A DNA stretch of 64,000 nucleotides from Echiichthys vipera (Eukaryota > Chordata > Actinopteri > Perciformes > Trachinidae). The position numbers were made by a program, and so were the translations under genes. The notes under the pieces are model-generated. The model saw nothing but the letters and a program-made list of their open reading frames with translations, was not told where the DNA came from and made no database searches. The DNA lies in the NCBI GenBank assembly GCA_963691815.1, contig OY829665.1:25374906-25438905 (forward strand), in the 5' to 3' direction. Shown piece by piece: positions 34,797 through 46,400 of this stretch. Every line of letters begins with the position of its first letter. Position 1 is the first letter of the stretch.

Positions 34797-35274
34797 TGGT
34801 CTCACCAAAAGGCGTGTGAATGACACGCTATTTCTCTCAAGCCATCTCGCATATAATTACAACGCATGTCATGTTTTTTGCGTGTCATTTCACGCCATGT
34901 AGTCTCAATTGACTTATATAGTGCAGAGATGGCGTTGTCATTTCACGCACAAATGTCATTGAGGGAAAACCCACGTGTTCGTATTTCTCTGCTACTTTCC
35001 GGAGAAATACGAAGTGGTGGAGCTTTCTGTCAGAGGGTTGTTTTTAAATCAATATTTCATGTGAAGGATGGCTGAAATAACGGGCGTGAAATGCCCTAAC
35101 CCTAACCCTTACCCTAACCCTAACCCTAACCCTGACCCTAACCCTAACCCTAACCCTGGGGAACTACGGGCGTTAAATGACACGCAAAAAGCTTAGTATG
35201 CGTAGACATGCACGCGAAAAGTCATGCAAGTTATGAAAAGTGGCGTGCTATTTATACGCCCTCCCATGAGACCA
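34797..35274. mobile_element. TIR-bounded element with telomere-type repeats inside
   Basis: Inverted ends: TGGTCTCACCAAAAGGCGTG at left, TGGTCTCATGGGAGGGCGTA in reverse complement at right. Both sides carry further related motifs (AATGACACGC, GCGTGTCATT, GACACGCAAAAAG). The centre is a (CCCTAA)n tract. No target duplication is evident and there is no coding capacity. A non-autonomous DNA transposon is the simplest reading. Confidence 0.65.
35092..35158. repeat. Interstitial telomere-type (CCCTAA)n
   Basis: About ten consecutive CCCTAA units with two variants (CCCTTA, CCCTGA), C-rich strand on plus. It lies at the centre of the element at 34797-35274. Confidence 0.95.
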
Positions 35275-35454
35275 CGTTGAACAGTGAGTTACACATCATT
35301 TGAAAACAAAACTGACCTTATGAATCCGGCATGATGGGCCCACAGGACCTGAAGGCCTTCTCAGTCATCCGTTGTTGTCAAGTTGTCTGATTTAACTTAG
35401 CCTGTTACTGCCCTGTTAGTTTATTTTACTAAATAAGACTGACCATCTCATCTC

Positions 35455-35580
35455 ATCTCATCTTCATCCGCTTATCCGAGGTCGGGTCGCGGGGGCAGCA
35501 ACTTTAGCAGGGGACCCCAAACTTCCCTTTCCTGGGCCACATTAACCAGCTCTAACTGGGGGATCCCGAGGCGTCATGTT
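35455..35580. repeat. Interspersed repeat fragment
   Basis: Contains CATCCGCTTATCCGAGGTCG and GGGGGATCCCGAGGCGT, phrases that recur in dispersed teleost repeats. Neither end is defined. Confidence 0.5.
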
Positions 35581-37260
35581 AAAAGTTTAAGTTTAGGTCC
35601 CTACACAGTATAATAAGATGAAAGTGGTGTTGACGCCATAACTCGAATTAAGCAATAATAAAAAACAATCAGAGTGCTTCATTCGAGCCATCGCTTTATA
35701 AAAGATCATAATGTTCAATAAATCCAGTGCATAACCCGTAGCAGTCCACAGTATATGCAGGTCTGATTGTGCCATGTGGAGGTGAATATGTTAAAAGTCA
35801 ACATGTTCAGTTGATAATGACTGTAGTCTTCTGATCTGACTGATGTTCATGTTCCTCTGGGGTGTTTTCATCCTGACTAAGGCTGATGGACAAACATATG
35901 ATTTGTTATCTATGTTACCAAGATGAAGAGGAAAGATCCAGCAGAGACACCGTGTGAGAGTAGAGTTTCATGTTCCACTGAGCCCACACAACAAGGAAGA
36001 GAGTGGAGTTTTATTCACGCTGCATTCAAGGTCTATAGGAAATATGTTGAACAATACATTCTCTTTATTCAGATTTAATCTGGTAATCACTGCTAGAACA
36101 TACCTCATCTGTGCGGATATGATTGTTGCTGAATAATTTTCTTATATAATGAGGACAACACACATTAATCAAACTTGGTGTGGGGGGAGCCCCCGCAAGC
36201 CCCTCGATGCTCGCTCTCGTACATGTGCGCACGCCCGTGGCCGTACATGGGCATACATGTTAGTTTGTAGAATTTAAAAAAAGCAGACACAGCTAAAATG
36301 AAAGTGGTGTCCAGGAGGAGAAGAAAAAGGCTAAAATCTTGTTTATTGTGATGTATGAACAATGTTGAAGTAAGGACCTGGATTAGTAGTAGTAGTAGTA
36401 GTAGTAGTAATAATAATAATAATAATAATACATTTTATTTGTATTTCACTTTACACTCAACAATCTCAGAGTGCTACAGAGCAGAATAGAAACAATATAA
36501 ATCTGCATCTGTAGACTAGCGAGACACTGTTCAGGCATGTTGAAGCCTATTGCCTGCCTGTCCCGATACAGCCTTAGGCCAAGCCTAAATTATTCTTTTC
36601 TTTATAACTGTACGTGCGATGTTCTGAATACATTTTTGAAAAAATGTCTGTTCTGTAATGTCTGCATTGGTTAGCGCTGGTAGAAATAAGCCCTTTGTGT
36701 TTAATGAACCCACAGTTTCTTAACAGACATGGACAAATATTGACACAAATGAATATGGACACTAATTAGACAGCACTCCCATGACATTTATTCCAAAAAA
36801 AGGTATTCATTGTTTCATATACACGAAACGTAAATGTAACGTAGGCACATAGACTGAATGCATTGCTGGTCAGCCAGTCAAGGAATGTGGAACTCTGGGG
36901 ATAAATCTGCAAGGTGATTGGTCGGCCATGTTGGTTTGTGCGAGGGGTCTCATGGTTGCACTCTGCAGGGGGGCCCCAGATCATTGAGCTACGCCACTGC
37001 CAGTGGCTAATTTATTTAAACTAGCAAATAACAACAAGGATTTGGAAATTCTGTTGGAAACAAATACATTATTTCAATACAAATCTTTTTTTATACAAAG
37101 CCCTAAAATTCAAATTACATCACATACAAGCGTATGTGCTGAATGTGAGGAATGTGAAGTGGGTGTGATGTGTAGACTATGTGTGATTTCATGTCCATAG
37201 TGCAACAGGGATAGGAAACCACCCAAATCAACAGAATAGTTATCTATATTCCCAAGTAAC
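35581..37260. other. Gene-free stretch upstream of il17ra
   Basis: A (TAG)n(TAA)n microsatellite lies at about 36385-36430, followed by a LINE/SINE-tail-like segment (CATTTTATTTGTATTTCACT). Near 36960-37005, GGGGGGCCCC and CTACGCCACTGCCAGTGG resemble the inverse of CAGTGACGGATTAAG at about 34547. A hAT element of about 2.4 kb with later insertions could therefore span 34547-37000, but the interior and the target duplication do not confirm it. Confidence 0.4.
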
Positions 37261-37415
37261 GTGAAGGCAGCACGGTGTGACTTACTGTAAACAGAGCGGC
37301 TCATTTGCATAGAGAGCAGGAAGTTCGTCAGGACTCAGCCCCAACGCCAGTGTCGCTCTGACAGGGCTGTCTGCGCTCCAGTTTCTTGCTTCAGCACTGT
37401 GTGACATGGTTTTAA
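37261..37415 (+). promoter_or_regulatory. Putative il17ra promoter
   Basis: The segment immediately 5' of the first codon contains an octamer ATTTGCAT (37303-37310) and CAGGAAGT (about 37318-37325), a consensus-like ETS site. Both are common in leukocyte gene promoters. There is no TATA box at a convincing distance. The role is inferred from position and motif only. Confidence 0.4.
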
Positions 37416-40400
37416 ATGGCGGGGACTGACACAATGGTTCTTCTCGCACTAGTTGTGTCCATGTGTGTGTCGCTGTCGTCCGCAGTGAGCGTTTTATCAT
37501 GGCCGCCTCTCAACTGCTCCCGACAGGTAAGATGGGGGCGGAGTGAGTGCTCTCTTCAACAGTACATTCACTCAATGACTCGACTCTCCTCTGTTTTTTA
37601 AACCATACTCTTATTTATATACACCACTGACAGTGTGCACAACTCTTTGGAAACAGAAAGGGCGTTGCTGGTGGGGAATAATGTTGTTATATGAACTAAA
37701 TATACGTGTAACAATTATAATGGCATTTCCTTGATATAGTTTAATGAATATGTAACCAAATCTGAAGCTTACACAGTCGCATCACAAACATTTCAGTCAG
37801 TTAGTTTATTGTAAAACTGGAAAAGAAGCACCGCCACATGCTTTGACAGCTGTCTGCAGATGGCATATTCAAAAAGCCTGTTGCGGCACTGGTGGAAAGT
37901 CCCTAAGTCAATTTAAGTACTGTACTACAGTACAGTTCTGAGGTAGTGGAATTTTACTCGAGTATTTCCATTTTTTAATGCTACTTTAGATTTCTACACT
38001 AGAGGAAATATTCTACTGTTTACTACACTACATTTATTTGGTATCTTTAGTTACTATTTACTTTACAGATTATTAATATAAAATATTATCAACAAATGAA
38101 ATAATATATACTGTTATAGATTCAGCAACACAGCAGTATATAAAATAAATACATCATCTGCAACATTAAAGTGATATTTACATGATTCTATCAATAATTA
38201 TAATCTAATAGGCCATTCTGCACAGTGACTACTTTTACTTTTTGTACTTACATGTACATTTTGTTGCTGATACTTTTGTACTTTTACTTAATAACATTTT
38301 GAATGTAGGACTTTTATTTGTGACGGAGTATTTCTACAGTACTCTGAGTACTTCTTACACCACTGCCATGTGGCCATAGAGTGATAAGATACGGTTTGTG
38401 GTTTAATGACAGATCGCGTTGGGATTCGTTTTACATGTAACACTGTAGAAATTGAGGTGTAACAAACGCTGTTAGATGGACAATTTAAAGCTTAGCAGCT
38501 AATTCATCAGAGCTGCAACCATTCATTCATTAGTTGTCAACTATTAAATTAACTATTAACAACTATTTTGATAATTGATTGAGTCATTTAAAAAAAAAAA
38601 AAGGACACTTATGGCTAGAAATATCTGCAAAACAAAATCAAGAGATGAAATACTCACAACTTCACATTCAGTCCATTTGTTCCAGACCATAGACTGTATA
38701 AAATATGGACGTAGCATACCCGTCAGGGTCCGTTCCCTCAACTTGATCCAATCGTCCTCACCTACGGGAGTCTCCATCTTATTAGACTTTGACTCCGCCT
38801 CATTTCCTCTTACCAAAAAAGGGCATCTATGTGACGTTGGGGGGAGGGGGATACGTCCATCTGGCTGACGTTTACCTCCGAGGAGAAGTGAGGGTCAGAG
38901 GCTAGCTGTCACTCAAGAGACCACGCCCCTAATTATTCATAATCTTTAACCTCCAATAAAATAAAAACTAGCCTGGTAAATAATAAATAATTCACCCCCC
39001 TCAGTGTTGTCATGGAGATGTGACCTAAACATACAGACTAGGATGTTTTTTTTGTCCCAAGCCTTAAACAGGTTTAATGATGCTGTCAAAACGGCATGCT
39101 TAACATGGGTGTCAATGAGAAACTGCTCTATTATGAAACCTGCCCCTAGTGGACTCTCAGTGAACTGCAGTTTTTGGCTCTTCCTCATTGGATCAACCAG
39201 GAAGTGGCTGTGGTGGGGGCTTTTCCTGACTGACTCTTACTGCATTAGAGTTTCATAATTATGAAAGTAATTTATATCAGCTGTGAACAGATACTTTCCT
39301 TTTGTGTAACACAGTTTTTGTTTTTTCTGAGATCTGTGTCAAATGTTTCAAAAAAAAGTATGAAACCAATGAAAAAATGTGAACGCGTTTGCAAGAGAAG
39401 ACTTCTGCCTTCTCTCAGGAAGTGATGCTGAAGATCAAGTTGATCCCAGTTTCATGAAGTGTGTCAAATCTGTTTCTAATTTTAAGATTGATGAAACTAA
39501 AATTCTCCTTTGTTTTGTTTTCCTGCCACAGGGTTTGAGGTGTACAGTCACCACAAGTGAGTGGATTTGACTCTTCTTTAAACCCACTGTTCTCATTTTT
39601 TGAACACAGTGCTGTTGAGTATTCTGTAACCTAACATTCACACTTCAGGTTGGATTGTGAAGGGTTATAATAATAATTTGGGTTAGCAATATTTTGTAGG
39701 TTACCTAGCTCTGACATTCAGCGTGTGTGTATGTGTGTGCAGGTAACTGTATGGACAGTAAGTGGATGGATGTGCATCAGTACACTCCCAGTGGTCCAGA
39801 GGGGTTGCAGGTGTCTGTGGACACCAGGCAGGACGAAGCAGGACACCTACAGCCGGTACTTCTGGCTAACTGGAAGATAAAGGATGATGGTGAGTCAGTC
39901 TGCTGTCGCAAGTATTACATATAAAAGATGCAAGAAGGAGCAGCAGATTAAACGGACATTTAATCATTTGTAAATTCCATATGATGATTTTAGTGTAGCT
40001 TCACTGGATGTGATGGAGTGAAGACAGTAAGTGACCTCTGCTGTGTTTGTCCTCAGGCAGCATTCGTGAGCTGAGAGCCACAGAGCTTCATGTTCTGGTA
40101 ACGTTCACCAACCAGAACCTGTGTGTCCGATATTCTTTTAAAGACAAACTTACAATGAGAAGTCCATCTGGGGAAAAGGTAAGAGAGTGGACATAATATA
40201 ATAATCAAGAACTTTAACACATACAGGTAGCACATGTTTCATATTATTGTAGGTTTTTCAGATCAGATGACTCAGATGATGGGGTTTTTTAGTGAAAATC
40301 ACACTTCACCCAGAAGAAATGGTCTGAGGTTACACACAACCCCACCAATCCATCAACACTAACAACAAACAGTAGAGACAGCAGACCATTTCAAACTAAG

Positions 40401-43400
40401 CTGATCTAGGTCACAGTTTTTAATGATCAGGCGCATGTTCTTTCTGTGGAAACGGCTACAATCAGAGATGGAACTTATTTACAGAATGAAAATGCTTATA
40501 TTTCTCTATAGGAAACCCCATGAACGAAAGCTGAGATGCACGCTGTTGTTTCTTAATACAGACCTATCCAATTCTCAAGCATACTTTCCCTACACTCAAT
40601 CGATCTTACGGAATTTAATGTAGATGAAAATATCAATATCAGTTCTGAAGCATACTCTAGCTACAGCTGCATAGCTTTACGTAAAGCCGAGCAACAGTGT
40701 TGTTTTTGCTAACAGTTTGTAATAGGTCAAATCAGTGGTCAAAGGGGAATTTTCTGCAGACAATATCATTTTGTGTTTTCAGTGGTCATTCTCAGCTGAT
40801 ATGCTGGTGTTGGACCCTGGTGAGACATACTGGGTCTCTGTCTTCAACATCCCCAAACCAGAGATGGGCCACAGCAGCTACGACGTCAGCGCTTATGTCG
40901 CCGTTCCTGGTGAGTGGAAGTAAAAAACAGCAGTTGATTGTTTGATTGGATTGAGTTTATAGGTGTTTTTACACTAGAAATCAAGCCGGTTTTTGACCGC
41001 CTGGTCCGCGTATTCAGACATATGTGCTTCATGCACATCACATGTTTACGCCTATCACAGAAAGCCGGCTTTTGGGAAAAGGGGAATATTATGCCACGGT
41101 TTCACATAGACATGACGGCAAATTGCAGCCTTTGCAATGTGATGGCTTGTCTGTATAAAAACACCTTATGTCTGTTCTGTCTATGCTCCTGTCACTGTTT
41201 AGTCCAGGTCATGAGTGAGTCCAGTTTGATTTTAAAGGTTCTGTGTGTAAGCTTTTACATTTTTTCATAATTTTTAATTGCCAATGGTTGAACAGGTTTT
41301 TACGTGACTTCCCTGACTTTCTGGTTTGCCTATAACTGCGTGTAGACTGACTTCTATGTGGACTTCTCAGTGACTAATATTCTGAGAAAATCCAAAGGAT
41401 ATGTATCTTTCCTCTCTTTAACTCCGCTACGACCAACAGTGTGCAATATTAGCTAACGTTAGCTTAGAAATGGAGTCCGCTAACATCAACAAACGACCAG
41501 TGCCCACCACAGTCCACACATGCTTGTTTCCGTTATACATTTTGCAGCGGCGGCCCTGAGATGGAGCTACGGTAAGCATCTCTCCAGTAACAGTAGCAAG
41601 TAGTTTGCTGATCTGACGGGGAGTCGGACTTCCGGTGGTCCGGGATCAGTTCTCCCATACTAGGGAGTTGAGGCTGGCTGAAGGTCTGCTAAGATTAGCT
41701 AATGTTAGCTTGCTTGTTGATGTGGACAAATTGTTAGCTAGCTGAGATAGCAAAATACTGTCTTGTGGACAATGTCAAGTAATTCATCCAGACTGGCTGT
41801 GGCTTGGTAACCTGACTCCTCCAGATGGAGTGATTCTCATTTTTCTGCATATCAATCTGGGAACTCTGGTTTGGAGATCTTATGGGAAGAGGTAAAAATA
41901 CTGGTTGCTGATTGGATACATCATCTGTCCAACACCAACATACGGGCCAAATCAACCAATCAGATCAACGAAGCGTATGCCGTACTAATAACGTAGAGGC
42001 AAAGCTCAGAAAGTAAACAACATGTGGGTAAAGGATATTTTCCGGCCCGGTCCATATTCAACAGAAGGATCACAGAGAAAAGAGTAAGTGAGCAGCTGCT
42101 TTTTAGCTGCGCTCATCTCATCTGTGGAAGCCTCCTTGTTGTTTACGCTGAACAGTCGCTTTTTGTTGCGTCGAACTTCGACTTCGAATGACAAAAAAAC
42201 TTAAAGGAATCCTGGTTTTCATGTTTTTCCAACGCACAGTAGCGGATTGCCTGAATGTTCTTTTGTTAGCGTGCCAGTCGGTGTTTAATCAGACAATTGA
42301 ATGGTTAGGTTCGTATTGAAAGGTCAATCCCCACATGGATAAATAAATTAGTGTTAAAAGGTGTTACAAATCACCAGACAGAAGGATCACAATTATATGA
42401 GCAATAATCAGAGCCACAATGCAAACTCAGTTTAAATCAGTGTATTGCACAATGAGCCACACACAGCATCAGAAAATGTCTTTTAGATAATTGTCTAAAA
42501 AGTCCAAATAATGTTCTCCGACAGAAAAAGAACAACGTTAAATCAAAAATCACTTTATAGTTTCAAGCACAACAAAATAAAGAAAGAATTTCAGTTTGTA
42601 AATTCTGTTTTAGTTGTTTTTTGTAGGAGTCATCTTCTCAAACAAATTAAAAAAGGATCTTTGATAAGTTTCAGTTTCGTTTTCCCGTTAGGAGTGGAGC
42701 CTTTCCCAAACAATTTAACAAACAATCTTTGAACAAGTGAATCCCCAACGCTGTCGAGTTTTCTGAGAATTGTAAAAACTCAACCATGTAGAGACCGAAT
42801 GTACATGCTGTCGTGTAAATAAGAAAATAAGATCAATAACATGAGACTGTTTAGTTTGTTTACTAAAATGACAAAGTATAGAGCTGTTCCATAGGATGGA
42901 AAGGGATCAGAGGTATCCTTAAGGGTAGGGGAAACAATGCACTATACCCAAGTGTCAAGTATCTGAAAAGGTCACTATAGGGGCTTTAGAAAACTGTAGG
43001 CAGCATACAGATCTGACATCTGCCAACAGAAGACTACAGCATGAGATTATTCATACAACTCTTACGCAATTTCCTACTCAAAGACAACTTTCTGTTAGGT
43101 GAAAAAAACAAATTAGGGAGATTTTGTCAATCCAACAGAACTTTGAGTCCTCTTGATTTGACTTTGATGAAAATGCTCTGCTTTTCTCAGGCTGTCAAGA
43201 TCCCACAATGAAGATGACTCAATTTTGCATCGAAAGAGGTGAGTCCCTGATATTTAAAGTCCAGCTAGAGTGAGCAAATCATAAAAAACAGTTCTAACAT
43301 GTTGTCTTACTGTACTGTAGGAAGTCTATGGCAGCCTAACATAAGTCTGGCTCCGATCACTGCAGTCAACGGAAGACCTGCACTGGCTGTCAGCTTCACT

Positions 43401-46400
43401 CCTGACACACTCTGTGAGGAGTACATGGTTATTGTCAGCTGCTCAACTACTCAACATTATAACCTTCTATACAGGGTAGGTCACATCCTGCTGCACATTT
43501 TGTATATGAGTAGTACTTGTTTGCAGTAGGCTGTCTCACATAGAAGATTCTTTGTTTTCAGTGATTTGACCCAGAACATTATTGTATGTGCTCATTACAG
43601 CATCCTGTGTGCTGTACCCTGTGCCTAGTTTTTACCCCAGTTTTTATATGGCAATACAGGAAACTGTGTCCTGCCTCTCTCTGCACTATTTTTCTACTGA
43701 TTGTAGAAATGGCTGCCCATTATATTTGCATATCATTTAAAAGGGTACATCCACAAGATCGAAAAACTCTTTTTCTCTGTCGTTCTTAAAAAGTTTTCTG
43801 TCCACACGGTCTCGACTCAAGAAATATCTGCGTCCACATGAAACCAGTGAAGCAGACTAAAAACTCTGTAGTACACATGCCAGACCTGGATGTGGCGCCG
43901 TAACCGCCTCCATCCTAGAGAGAAATCTGTCCACTGTTTCTGGTGTTATATTGTACGGTTTTGGACTCTGATGCACCAATCCCTCTGCATTTGGGTCCTC
44001 AACAAGCAGAGGGTGCTGCTGGGAGCCCCTTCCCTGCCCCAAAGCACTCACAGGCGCCACTTTCTCACTACATTTAGAGACTTTTCACACCTTAGAACTT
44101 GATTTAAAAAAAGAGACTAGAGAGCAGTTAAGCTCCTTATTCAGAGCATCAGGGAAACGGGAGAAATCTGTGGTTGGCCTAATTCATTCCCATGCATGTG
44201 GCTCAGAGTCCAGTTCAGTAAACGGTCTATGGGTCCATCTCTCTGGGTCGGAGGTGGGGCGATGACACCATCCTTTAACAAAGTATGCGGTTTCACCGTC
44301 ATAACGACAACGCCATGGGTCTTCCCACTCTGGGACCTGGTTACAAAAAAGACCGGTTTTAAGCTCCGATAATGCCGGCTGCTGTAGATGGTCGACTAAA
44401 CCATACTTAAGTTGTGCCGTTACAGCAAAACGCTTTTCTGTGTGGATGGGCCCTAATTCTAAATGTTTGTATCTGAAGATGTTCTATAGGCTAAATTTTG
44501 GTCTCTATCAAGTTCAAGTTCCCTTTTATTTATGTAGCACAGTTTAAAAGACCTGTACCAGTCATCCAAAGTGCTTCACAGAGCAGTGACAGAAACAAAA
44601 AGAATGCATGTACAAGAAACAGGAAAACATGCATATCATCACACATACTCCTAGCACCTGCACATATACAAACATATGCGCATACATACACATACACATA
44701 CACATACGTGCACGGCTACAGTATAAAATCATAAATAAGTGCAATAATATTATTATTAAACCAGGCTGGATTAGACGTCCCTGTGGATCTGAAGGCCAGA
44801 GAAAAAAAAAAGTGTTTTTTAAAGCACGCTTAAACCTCTCCATGATGTAATGGATCAAGCTGTTCCAGAGTTTGGGAGCAGCCACAGAGAAGGCACCATC
44901 ACCCTTGGTCTTCAATTTTGATCTAGGTTCATCCAGCAACAACTCACTGGATGACCGTACATCTCTGGCTGGATTACGGACTTGTATGAGTTCAGTCAGG
45001 TATAGAGGAGTCAGACAAGTTCAAATCTTAAAAATAATTAATAACACTTAATCTTAAAGTGGATGGGAAGCCAGTGGAGGGAGGCCAGGACAGGGGTGAC
45101 GTGTTGATGTTCTTTAGTGCCTGTCAAAAGGCGAGCAGCCGCGTTCTGCACCAGCTGCAGGTGGCGGAGCAAGCCCTGGTCAGGACCAACATATAAAGAA
45201 TTACAATAATCAGGCCTGCATGATAGCATTTATCTGAATTATAGTCAAAAATATATGAAATGGAAGTTGTGTTCTTATGGCATCTTTGTCCTGATCAGTG
45301 CTCTTAAATACTGTGCCTCAGTGAAATGAAAAAAAACTCTTTTCTCTAGGCTAATCAGACCACCCTGAATGTAATGTTCAGCCTGGATAAATGGCCGAGA
45401 TCATGCTGCCAGTTTGATGTAAAGGTAAATCATTTCAAATCTGTTTTTCTGAGTGATGTGAGTGCATTACTAAAGTGTTTTTTTTTATCTGGCAATAGCT
45501 CTGCATTCTCTATGATCACATGATTCTATTCCTTACTGCAGATCAAACCTCTTTTCCCACAATGTGGACATGACTGTGACCGTCGAAAGACAACTCTGAA
45601 TATCTGTGGTACATTGGCAGGTATGGACTACGGGGCGGCTGTGGCTTGGTGGCAGAGTGGGTCGTCCTCTGATTGAGAGATTGGTGGTTCGATCCCCATC
45701 TCCCCCCGGTCCACATGTCGAAGTGTCCTTGAGCAAGACACTGAACCCCAAATTGCTCCCCGTGCTGCGCATGGGTGTGTGAATGTGGTCTGAATGGTTA
45801 GGTCAGATTAGATGGTATGTAGATGTCCACTGCCATCAGCGTGAATGTCTGTGTGAATGGGTGAATGTGACAAACACTGTGAAGGGCCTTGAGTAGTCAA
45901 ATGACTAGAAAGGCGCTATATAAGTACAAGTCCATTTACTACCAGTATCATGGCTAAATAGGAGAGTGACTGAATGCTCTATCTGGGGATTACGGTTCAA
46001 GACTTCTTAGGGCCCGCCCATACGAACTCAGGTGTTTTTGAAAGTGTGTGTTTCTCTGCGCGGTTTGGCCGTTCACCCACACATAACCACAGTTGTGGGC
46101 TCCGGAAAATATATATTTTTTGTAACCACAGTCCAGGGTGAACTTTTTCTAAAGTCAACATTGTTTGAATTTTTTTAACCGGGGGCCATAAAAGTTCTAT
46201 TTCAAAAATACCTGTGTTCGTGTGGACTAGGCCTTAGCCTAACAAAACACAACCAAGTCAGATAATATAAGCAGCAGCACAAGGACCTCTCCTTGTGCTG
46301 CTGCTTGAGCTGCTGCTGCTTGAGCTCTGAGCACAGATTAATACAGAAGGTCACAGTCAGTCTTGGTGAAGCTCCTGACCAACTGACTGGCAGCCACAGC

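Noticed and set aside
35092..35158. Chromosome end or fusion point
   Set aside because: The telomere-type tract is short and enclosed by inverted ends of one element, with ordinary DNA on both sides.
45628..45700. tRNA gene in il17ra intron 9
   Set aside because: Box motifs belong to a SINE with a body and L2-type tail; the acceptor stem does not pair.
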